Assembly (NCBI GenBank): GCA_005881575.1
Contig: VBCA01000042.1
Location: 1 to 46,398 of the forward strand
Source of the DNA: Betaproteobacteria bacterium
Lineage (GTDB): Bacteria; Pseudomonadota; Gammaproteobacteria; Burkholderiales; SG8-39
Length of the DNA stretch: 46,398 bases
Direction of reading: 5' to 3'
Both the position numbers and the translations under genes were made by a program. The notes under the pieces were generated by a model, which saw nothing but the letters and a program-made list of their open reading frames with translations, had not been told where the DNA came from and searched no databases. Below are positions 41,001 through 46,398 of this stretch, in pieces (the stretch's first letter is position 1; each line of letters starts with the position of its first letter).

Positions 41001-41575
41001 CAGCTTCCTGCGAGCCGTACCGCCGCCTCGATGTAGCTCTCGGCCTGGGGCGCGCCGGCACGCTGCAGCTCCAGATAGAACCGCCCGGGAAAGAGCCGCG
41101 CCCACTCCATTGCGAGCCGTTTCGCAGGCTCCCGATGATCCTGCAGGAGAGCGGCAGCGACGTCGCCCTGCATCGCACCGGAGAGGGCGATCAGGCCCTC
41201 GGTGCCTTCGCCGAACCAGGCCTTGCGCAGCTCGGCGCGGCCCCGGTACTGGTTCTCGAGCCAGGCGCGCGTCAGGAGCTCGGACAACCTGAGATAGCCC
41301 GCGCGCGACTGCGTGAGCAGCAGCAGCCGGTGCGGCTTGTCGCGCTCGGACTCGTTCGCGATCCAGACGTCGCAGCCGACGATGGGCTTCACGCCCGCCG
41401 CGCGCGCGGCCTTGTAGAACTTGACCATGCCGAAGACGTTGGCGAGGTCGGTGATCGCCAGGGCCGGCATGCCGTCCGCGGCGGCCCGCGCGACGGCTTC
41501 GTCGATGCGCACGATCCCGTCGGTGATGGAGAACTCGCTGTGGAGCCGAAGGTGGACGAAGGCGGGATTCGGCAT
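38090..41575 (-). CDS. dnaE: DNA polymerase III alpha subunit
   Basis: A 1161-residue replicative polymerase, near the family length. Domains in order are PHP (1-280, [16 protein letters not shown]), palm with catalytic aspartates in [20 protein letters not shown], fingers ([71 protein letters not shown]), helix-hairpin region, OB fold ([28 protein letters not shown]) and the C-terminal tau-binding region. The ATG at 41573-41575 has no strong ribosome site. The gene stands alone; its TAG stop overlaps the TAG stop of the EAL gene on the other strand (CTAG, 38090-38093). Confidence 0.98.
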   Translation of the reverse strand: [1161 protein letters not shown]

Positions 41576-41707
41576 CGGCTTACGGGGAACGGGCGACGCG
41601 AAAATTTTACCACCCGCTCCCGCAACCTACGACGCCAATTTGACTGCGATCGAAAAATTGCGGCATGCTCCGCGTTCCGACGAGGAGTCGTCTCCCGCGA
41701 GGAATTC

Positions 41708-42199
41708 ATGACCCCGATCAAAGGACTAGTCGTGCTCATCCTCGTCCTCGCGCTCGCGCCGCGTTTAACCGCGGCGGAAACGGTCTACAAGTACCGGCGC
41801 CCCGACGGCTCGACGCTCTATTCGGACGTTCCCTTGCGCGGAGCGAAGTTGATCGGCCGCTTCGAGCTCGTCCCGGTTCCGCCGCCGGCCAGAGCCCGGC
41901 CAGCGATGCCCGAGCGCGGCGCCGCCAAGGATCCCGACGAGCTCGCCCGCCGGCGCGTTCAGGATCTGGACGCAGCCGACGCGGCGATCAAGGCGGCCGA
42001 GCAATCGTTGAAGGAGGCGCTGGAGCGCCAACAGGCGGGCGTGGAGCCTTTTGCCGGAGAGCGCCTGGGCAACGTCGACAGGCGCAGCCGCCTGACGCCG
42101 GACTACTTCGCGCGGCAGCGCTCTCTGGCCGCCGAGGTCGACGCGGCGCGCGCCCGGCTGGACGAGGCTTTCCGCCAGCGCAACGAGCTTCGCGACTAG
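41708..42199 (+). CDS. DUF4124 domain protein (exported)
   Basis: A 163-residue protein with a signal peptide (LVVLILVLALAPRLTAA), a DUF4124 domain (ETVYKYRRPDGSTLYSDVPLRG), a Pro-rich linker and a C-terminal coiled coil (about 85-160) rich in Ala, Glu and Arg. The family is common in the periplasm of beta- and gammaproteobacteria and its function is unknown. The ATG at 41708 has GAGG five bases before it; the long open frame upstream is antisense to dnaE and is not coding. Confidence 0.85.
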   Translation: MTPIKGLVVLILVLALAPRLTAAETVYKYRRPDGSTLYSDVPLRGAKLIGRFELVPVPPPARARPAMPERGAAKDPDELARRRVQDLDAADAAIKAAEQSLKEALERQQAGVEPFAGERLGNVDRRSRLTPDYFARQRSLAAEVDAARARLDEAFRQRNELRD

Positions 42200-42225
42200 C
42201 CCTTCTCCGGATCGCTGCGCCGCAG

Positions 42226-43749
42226 CTAGGCGTGGTCGGCCGCGGGAAAGCTGAGAGTGAAAGTCGTGAGCAGCCCCGGCTCGCTACTTACGCCGACCCT
42301 GCCGCCGTGCAGCTCGGCGATCGACTTCACGATGGCGAGGCCGAGGCCCGAGCCCGCCGACGATTCCTCGCGCGAGCTGCAAGGCCGATAGAAGCGGTCG
42401 AAGATGCGCGGCAGGTGCTCCGCCGCGATCCCCGATCCGGGATTGACCACCTCGATCTCGGCCGAGCCGTCGCCGCGCGCCACCGCCTTCACGGTGACCG
42501 TGCAGTCCGGGCGGCCGTGGCGCAGCGCGTTGGACAGGAGATTTCCCACCGCGCGGTTGAGCATCAGCTCGTCCGCCCAGGCGCGCGCCTCCCCGCCTTT
42601 CAGGGCGCGCACTTCGAGCGCGAGGCGGATATTGCGCTCCTCCGCGAGCAGCTCGTAGTAGGAGAGGATCTTTCCCAGCGCCTCGCGCAGATCGATCCAC
42701 TGCGGTGCGGCCCGCGCCTGCGCGTTGTCGGCGCGGGCGAGAAAGAGCATGTTCTCGATCATCCGCGAGAGCCGCTCGTATTCCTCGACGGCGGATTCCA
42801 GCACCGCGCGGTACTCGCCCGCGTCCCGCGGACGCGACAGCGCCACCTGCGCCTCGCCCAGCAGATTGTTGATCGGGGTGCGCAGGTCGTGCGCGAGGTC
42901 GGAGGAGAATTCCGAGAGGCGCTTGAACGAATCCTGGAGGCGGTCGAGCATGTTGTTGAATGCGAGCGTCGATTCGAGGAACTCCTCCGGCGTATCATCG
43001 AGCGAGAGGCGCTCGTTCAGGGCGTGCGCGCTGATGCGGCCGGCTGTGGCGGCGATGCGCCGCGCGCGCTTCAGCACCTCGCGCACGGCCCAGATCCCGA
43101 GCGCGGCCGCAAACAGCACGCTCGCGACCAGGGTCTCGAGCAGCCCCTTGCGGTAGCGCGCGAGCAATTCCCGCGGCAGCGAGCGGTCGTACGAGAGCGC
43201 GATCAGCACGGGGGACGGCTGATCGTTCGCCCCGGAAGCGAGCGGGAGGCGCGCGAGCAGCACCTGGTACCAGCGCCCGTCGGGCGCGGTCCACTGACGG
43301 CTTAAGACCCCGAAGCGCGCGCGCAGGTCGCGTTCGGACGCGGTGTCCATGCGGTCCGGAATCGCTTCGATGGGGATCGCCTTCTCGGGCAGCGCAGGAA
43401 CCGGGATATTGAACTCGCTCGAAGCCTTGAGAATGCGGCGGTCCTCGTCGAGCACCGCAACGGCGAGTTTGCGGTATCCCATCCCGGCTTCCTCGACGAA
43501 CTGGGGACTGGTGAGGACCGTCTCCGACGGTCCGAGACGCGCCAGCCGGTTGCGCAGCAGGCTCATGTTGCCGAGGAGGAGCACGTCGTTCGCCTCGAGC
43601 AGCTCGCTCGCGAGCATGCGGTCGATGCTGAATCCCATCGCCCCGATGACCAGGAACGAGATGAGCGCGAACAAGAAGCTGATCTGCCAGGTGAGCGACT
43701 TGCGCCTCCCGCTCAGTCTCTGAAGCAGCCCCTCGAGGCGGCCCGTCAT
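42226..43749 (-). CDS. Membrane sensor histidine kinase, heavy-metal (CusS/CopS) type
   Basis: A 507-residue inner membrane kinase. Two helices (about 23-45 and 205-228) enclose a periplasmic sensor region of about 155 residues. HAMP (about 228-280), HisKA ([30 protein letters not shown]), and HATPase ([46 protein letters not shown]) follow. This architecture and sequence match the heavy-metal sensor kinases (CusS, CopS). Its start overlaps the stop of the regulator gene by four bases. The metal sensed cannot be told, but the CzcE-like gene and CopR-type box nearby favour copper. Confidence 0.88.
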   Translation of the reverse strand: MTGRLEGLLQRLSGRRKSLTWQISFLFALISFLVIGAMGFSIDRMLASELLEANDVLLLGNMSLLRNRLARLGPSETVLTSPQFVEEAGMGYRKLAVAVLDEDRRILKASSEFNIPVPALPEKAIPIEAIPDRMDTASERDLRARFGVLSRQWTAPDGRWYQVLLARLPLASGANDQPSPVLIALSYDRSLPRELLARYRKGLLETLVASVLFAAALGIWAVREVLKRARRIAATAGRISAHALNERLSLDDTPEEFLESTLAFNNMLDRLQDSFKRLSEFSSDLAHDLRTPINNLLGEAQVALSRPRDAGEYRAVLESAVEEYERLSRMIENMLFLARADNAQARAAPQWIDLREALGKILSYYELLAEERNIRLALEVRALKGGEARAWADELMLNRAVGNLLSNALRHGRPDCTVTVKAVARGDGSAEIEVVNPGSGIAAEHLPRIFDRFYRPCSSREESSAGSGLGLAIVKSIAELHGGRVGVSSEPGLLTTFTLSFPAADHA

Positions 43750-44420
43750 GCCGCGGGCTCCTCGAGCAGGTAACCCACGCCGCGGATGGTGCGGATGAGC
43801 TTCACGTCGAACGGATCGTCGACCTTGGCGCGCAGGCGCCGCATCGCGACGTCGACGACGTTGGTGTCGCTGTCGAAGTTCATGTCCCAGACATGCTCGG
43901 CGATGAGCGTCCGCGAGAGCACCTCGCCAGCATTGCGCACGAGATAGTCGAGCAGCGCGTATTCCTTCGCGGTGAGATCGATCTTCTTGTCGCCCCTGGA
44001 AACCCTGCGCCTGCGCGGCTCGATCTCGAGATCGCCGATTTTCCGGGTCTCGGCGGCCTGCTTCGGCCCGCGGCGCAGCACCGAGCGTACGCGCGCGAGC
44101 AGCTCGGAGAACGCGAAGGGCTTGACCAGGTAGTCGTCCGCGCCGAGCTCCAGGCCCTTGACCCTGTCGGCGACGTCGTCGCGCGCAGTCAGAAACAGGA
44201 CAGGAGTCTGCTTCTGGCCGCGGATCTCGCGCAGCACCGTCCAGCCGTCGGCGCCGGGGAGCATGACGTCGAGAATGACCAGGTCGTAGTCCGAGGACAG
44301 GGCGAGATGCCGGCCGTCGACCCCGTTCGCAGCGATATCGACGACGAAGCCGTGCTCGGCCAGCCCTTTTTTCGCGTAGGCTGCCGTCTTGGGCTCGTCT
44401 TCGACGATCAGGATGCGCAT
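43746..44420 (-). CDS. Heavy-metal response regulator (CusR/CopR type)
   Basis: A 224-residue OmpR-class regulator. The receiver has E8-D9 acidic residues, phospho-acceptor in [10 protein letters not shown] and lysine in [14 protein letters not shown]. The winged helix is [57 protein letters not shown], quoted here only by its order of helices, and is typical of the CusR/CopR group that binds ATTACAnnnnTGTAAT-like boxes. Such a box is at 44938-44953. The gene overlaps the kinase gene and lies below the terminator that follows the CzcE-like gene. Confidence 0.9.
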   Translation of the reverse strand: MRILIVEDEPKTAAYAKKGLAEHGFVVDIAANGVDGRHLALSSDYDLVILDVMLPGADGWTVLREIRGQKQTPVLFLTARDDVADRVKGLELGADDYLVKPFAFSELLARVRSVLRRGPKQAAETRKIGDLEIEPRRRRVSRGDKKIDLTAKEYALLDYLVRNAGEVLSRTLIAEHVWDMNFDSDTNVVDVAMRRLRAKVDDPFDVKLIRTIRGVGYLLEEPAA

Positions 44421-44448
44421 GGTCGGGAGCGAAAGAAGAGAAAGAAAA

Positions 44449-44470
44449 AGGCGCCGGAACTTCGGCGCCT
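44449..44470 (-). terminator. Intrinsic terminator between the CzcE-like gene and the regulator
   Basis: AGGCGCCG (44449-44456) pairs with CGGCGCCT (44463-44470) around a six-base loop. Read on the minus strand it is followed by TTTTTCTTTCTC. It ends the CzcE-like transcript and would limit read-through into the regulator-kinase genes 28 bases further on. Confidence 0.85.
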
Positions 44471-44500
44471 ATTCATTCTACACCGCCGGGTGCTCGGCGA

Positions 44501-44827
44501 TCAGTCGCCGAGGCCTCCGTCCATTTCCGAGCGCTCGATGTAGACGCGCACGTTGTGGTCGATGGCGCCTTGGGGCGCAATCTTGGCCAGCTCGAACGGC
44601 TGCTCGATGCCGTCGAAATCCCAGGCGAATTCCTTGCCGCCCGCGACGATCTTCACGACCTCGCCGTGCTTGACGTTGACATACTTGGTGCCGGGAGTGA
44701 CGACGATCGTGCGTTCGGCGAGGGAAGCCTCGGCCGGCTCGCCGTACAGGTCGCCGAAAGTCAGCGCCGCGGCCGACAGGCTCGTGGCAGACAGTGCGAG
44801 TGCAGCGACAGCTAGAACCTTCTTCAT
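44501..44827 (-). CDS. CzcE-like periplasmic metal-binding protein
   Basis: A 108-residue exported protein. Signal peptide MKKVLAVAALALSATSLSAAA is followed by GDLYGEPAEASLAERTIVVT, YVNVKHGEVVKIVAGGKEFAWDF and HNVRVYIERS, the pattern of CzcE-family proteins, which bind copper in the periplasm. The ATG at 44825-44827 with GGAGA is chosen over an upstream in-frame start that would hide the signal peptide. It lies under a CopR-type box about 110 bases upstream and before the regulator-kinase pair that probably controls it. Confidence 0.82.
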   Translation of the reverse strand: MKKVLAVAALALSATSLSAAALTFGDLYGEPAEASLAERTIVVTPGTKYVNVKHGEVVKIVAGGKEFAWDFDGIEQPFELAKIAPQGAIDHNVRVYIERSEMDGGLGD

Positions 44828-44926
44828 GTCATTCTCCAATTCATAAAGTTGAGAGGCATCCAGAGCACCCAGGTTGCCGGCGCCCTGCATGTGCCGTCAC
44901 TCTAGGACCCGGCCCCGGACAGGAAT

Positions 44927-44953
44927 CTGACCGGCGAATTACATTTCTGTAAT
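44927..44953 (-). promoter_or_regulatory. CopR/CusR-type metal box upstream of the CzcE-like gene
   Basis: ATTACA-TTTC-TGTAAT (44938-44953) is a perfect dyad of the type bound by CopR/CusR regulators, with CTGACC 11 bases before it (44927). A related copy with the same spacing lies at 45970-45996. Confidence 0.7.
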
Positions 44954-45083
44954 GCGGCGTCGTGAAGCTGTGGAAGTTACCGACGAAAGCGAATCAGGCG
45001 TGGGCGCTCTCGCTCCCACGGCTGCCTTGTCTTAGAACGAGTAGATCATCCGATGTCGAAGCGGGCGCTTCGATCCACCTTGA

Positions 45084-45263
45084 TCAGGCGCCCGAGAACC
45101 GCGCCGCCTGCACCCGGGCCCGCAGCAGCTCCACTTCCGCGGCGATCTCGGCACCCTCCGATTCCTCGTATTCGAACTCGTCCATTGGCGCCGGACCGCC
45201 AGCGTCAGCGTCGAGTTCGTCGAGTTCGTCGAGTTCGTCGACATGATTTACACGATGGTTCAC
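45084..45263 (-). CDS. Small acidic protein with DEL repeats
   Basis: A 59-residue protein starting with GTG (45261-45263) behind AAGGAG at seven bases. Residues 9-18 read DELDELDELD, followed by an acidic stretch (MDEFEYEESEGAE) and a short amphipathic helix (AAEVELLRARVQAARF). No family is recognised. It is 22 bases after the 111-residue gene on the same strand, so the two form a pair. Frames on the other strand and in other frames here are low-complexity shadows. Confidence 0.6.
   Translation of the reverse strand: MNHRVNHVDELDELDELDADAGGPAPMDEFEYEESEGAEIAAEVELLRARVQAARFSGA
45210..45241. repeat. 9-bp tandem repeat coding the DEL repeats
   Basis: Three exact copies of GTCGAGTTC (45210-45236) and a partial fourth. 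On the minus strand they encode repeated Asp-Glu-Leu. The perfect copies suggest recent slippage and length variation among strains. Confidence 0.85.
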
Positions 45264-45285
45264 GAGTGATCTCCTTGCGGGGCGT

Positions 45286-45621
45286 TCAATTCACTGTGCG
45301 TGCGAACGTGCGACCGGACAGGAAGTCGAACGCTTCGGGCTGCTCGTCCATCAGCTCGAGCAGCGTGCACGCTATCTCGTTGTAAAACTCGAGCGTCATG
45401 TGAAAACCAGGCCAGGTGCTCACCGAGACGTCGGCGAGGCACAACTCGCCCTGGAGCGGGGCAACGGCGCGTTCCTTTGTCTTTGTAAGCGTGGAGCGCC
45501 TTTGCACCGAGAATCCGCACAGGATGGGGTATTCCTCGAAAATCCCCGCGACTCGCGCCGCGAGATCGGTTGCAACGCTCTGAGCCTGCAGATTCTGCGT
45601 CCTGTCGTGTAGCGCTTTCAT
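45286..45621 (-). CDS. Uncharacterised 111-residue protein
   Basis: A soluble protein with no signal peptide. Seen are an N-terminal amphipathic helix (LQAQSVATDLAARVAGIFEEYP), a central strand-like part (LCGFSVQRRS, GELCLADVSVSTWPG), and a C-terminal helix (FYNEIACTLLELMDEQPEAFDFLSGRTFARTVN). No family is recognised. The ATG at 45619-45621 has AAGGAGG at good spacing, one of the best sites in the window, which argues that it is expressed. It is followed by the small acidic gene. Confidence 0.7.
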   Translation of the reverse strand: MKALHDRTQNLQAQSVATDLAARVAGIFEEYPILCGFSVQRRSTLTKTKERAVAPLQGELCLADVSVSTWPGFHMTLEFYNEIACTLLELMDEQPEAFDFLSGRTFARTVN

Positions 45622-45992
45622 TTGCGGCCTCCTTGCGACGGGTTTCCGTACGCCTACCAGCTTACGGCGGCGTCATGTCAAATGCGCTACGGATAAACGC
45701 CTAATTGACTACATATTTAACGCGCGACTGAACACGCAGTTTCATAATCGGAGGCGGTCCATCATGTCAGTAAGGAACTCGCACTGTGAGTTTCGTGCCG
45801 CGGCCAGTTTGCGCGCCGACCTCGAAATGCCCGCCGACTGCCTGCGACCGCTCTCTCATCGTCACCACGTGTAGCCGATCAACCGTGCGAAGGGCGGATC
45901 AACGCGGATGATATTCCCCTCGCGGGGAAAGAAGTGCGGCCACATTAGCGAGCAGCAACGAGCGGGAAACTGACCGCTCGATTACATTTTTG
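45622..45992. other. 371-bp region with a decayed kinase and no intact gene
   Basis: It holds the kinase remnant described separately, a metal-box-like sequence at its right end, and an AT-rich stretch at 45700-45720. A plus-strand frame at 45764 (36 residues, GGAGG upstream) is antisense to the remnant and is not believed. TGTCAA at 45676-45681 could be a minus-strand -35 box for the 111-residue gene, but no good -10 box follows. Confidence 0.5.
45767..45945 (-). pseudogene. Remnant of a PAS-sensor histidine kinase
   Basis: Two pieces survive in different frames. Frame one (45862-45945) reads EGNIIRVDPPFARLIGYTW, the opening of a PAS domain, then stops. Frame two (45767-45877) reads VVTMRERSQAVGGHFEVGAQ, then TGRGTKLTVRVPY and a stop, the end of an HATPase domain, close to the C-terminus of the kinase at 31483-33849 (MVTMRERAQAVGGRFE...GRGTQLTVRVSS). 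Everything between, including the phospho-acceptor histidine, is deleted. Confidence 0.65.
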
Positions 45993-45996
45993 TCAC
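45970..45996 (-). promoter_or_regulatory. Second, imperfect metal-box-like sequence
   Basis: CTGACC (45970) and, at the same 11-base offset as in the first box, ATTACA-TTTT-TGTCAC (45981-45996). The right arm is imperfect. It overlaps the stop codon of the AI-2E transporter gene and points towards the kinase remnant, in the same orientation as the box at 44927-44953. Confidence 0.45.
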
Positions 45997-46398
45997 TTTT
46001 TTTCCGCAGCAGGTTCGTCGGCTCGCGGCGCCGCCCAGCGGCGCACGAACCTGAAGCCGACCGCGAGAAGCGTGGGCCCCAGGAAGATGCCCACGAAACC
46101 GAATGCGAGTATGCCGCCGAGCACGCCGAGCAGCACCAGCACGAACGGCAGGCTCGAGCCGCGGCTGATCAGCAGCGGTTTCACGATGTTGTCGATGCCG
46201 CTCACGACGAAGAACCCCCACAGCGCCATGAACACGGCCCAGCCGGGCTGGTCCTGGAAGAACAGCCACACCGTGGCGCTGATCCAGATCAGCGGCGGTC
46301 CCGCCGGAACGATCGAAAGAAAGGCGGTGATGAAACCCAGCATCAGCGCTCCGGGCACGCCGGCGATGAGCAAGCCGATGACCGCCGCCAGGCCCTGC
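45993..46398 (-). CDS. AI-2E family transporter, C-terminal part (5' end outside window)
   Basis: The last 134 residues of a membrane protein: IAGVPGALMLGFITAFLSIVPAGPPLIW, FMALWGFFVVSGIDNIVKPLLISRGSSLPFVLVLLGVLGGILAFGFVGIFLGPTLLAVGFRF in order, the signature of the AI-2E/PerM exporter family. The frame is open to the window edge; the TTG at 46373 is an internal leucine, not a start. Members are suggested to export autoinducer-2 or other small molecules, and some act as Na+/H+ antiporters, so the substrate is open. Confidence 0.9.
   Translation of the reverse strand, partial: QGLAAVIGLLIAGVPGALMLGFITAFLSIVPAGPPLIWISATVWLFFQDQPGWAVFMALWGFFVVSGIDNIVKPLLISRGSSLPFVLVLLGVLGGILAFGFVGIFLGPTLLAVGFRFVRRWAAPRADEPAAEKK

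Noticed and set aside
44962-45246. Plus-strand frame ending in a poly-serine run
   Set aside because: The serine run is the complement of the DEL-coding repeat; the minus-strand frame has the good ribosome site.
45764-45874. Plus-strand 36-codon frame with GGAGG upstream
   Set aside because: It is antisense to the kinase remnant, whose homology explains the sequence, and has no recognisable features.
1-46398. CRISPR arrays, tRNA or rRNA genes, insertion sequences, prophage
   Set aside because: Looked for on both strands by eye. No spaced direct repeats, cloverleaf-like genes, transposases, integrases or flanking inverted repeats were found.

Overview
The window is a 46.4 kb, high-GC, densely coded piece of chromosome, most likely from a betaproteobacterium. 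The reasons are an exosortase-B type exopolysaccharide set (EpsA, EpsB, EpsL and a PEP-CTERM protein), the apbC-dcd pair facing metG, CopR/CusR-type metal regulation, and the general protein character. No rRNA, tRNA, CRISPR array, insertion sequence or phage gene was seen. Both edges cut genes: an FG-GAP/VCBS repeat protein at the left and an AI-2E family transporter at the right.

Layout. 1-5.3 kb: surface and exopolysaccharide genes (VCBS tail, epsL, PEP-CTERM protein, epsA, epsB). 5.3-8 kb: phoB and a two-component pair made of a receiver-histidine kinase hybrid and a NarL-type regulator. 8-11.3 kb: a type III ornithine decarboxylase with a long leader that carries a 21-codon reading frame behind a perfect ribosome binding site, then dcd and apbC. 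11.4-14.3 kb: a three-gene cassette (class III cyclase homologue with PEGA domain, TssQ-type lipoprotein, Ser/Thr kinase) between apbC and metG. 14.4-24.1 kb: metG followed after 2 bases by a seven-gene operon for a membrane complex related to hydrogenase 4 and complex I. Its large subunit has Ser/Ser and Ser/Gly in place of the four NiFe-binding cysteines, so it belongs with the Ehr (energy-converting hydrogenase-related) complexes and is not a hydrogenase. 24.1-27.3 kb: small genes (DsrE family, acylphosphatase, a twin CX3C protein behind a truncated dienelactone hydrolase, a HELVE-motif protein, a ketopantoate reductase-like protein). 27.5-30.7 kb: a DUF1800/DUF1501 export pair ending in a strong terminator.

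30.8-38.1 kb is a signalling block: a TetR regulator overlapping a GAF/PAS/PAS/PAS histidine kinase, a NarL-type regulator, a second NarL-type regulator with a degenerate receiver, and a REC-PAS-GAF-GGDEF-EAL protein whose GGDEF motif is lost while the EAL site is intact. Near-identical 19-bp palindromes follow both regulators. dnaE runs convergently and shares its last four bases with the EAL gene. 41.7-46.4 kb: a DUF4124 protein, a heavy-metal sensor kinase and regulator, a CzcE-like periplasmic protein with a CopR-type box, two small genes with strong ribosome binding sites, the remains of a PAS-histidine kinase, and the AI-2E transporter.

The strongest leads are the cysteine-less hydrogenase-4-like complex coupled to metG, the leader frame before ornithine decarboxylase, the cyclase-TssQ-kinase cassette, and the paired palindromes in the signalling block. 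All assignments come from reading the sequence and remembered family motifs; no database search was run.
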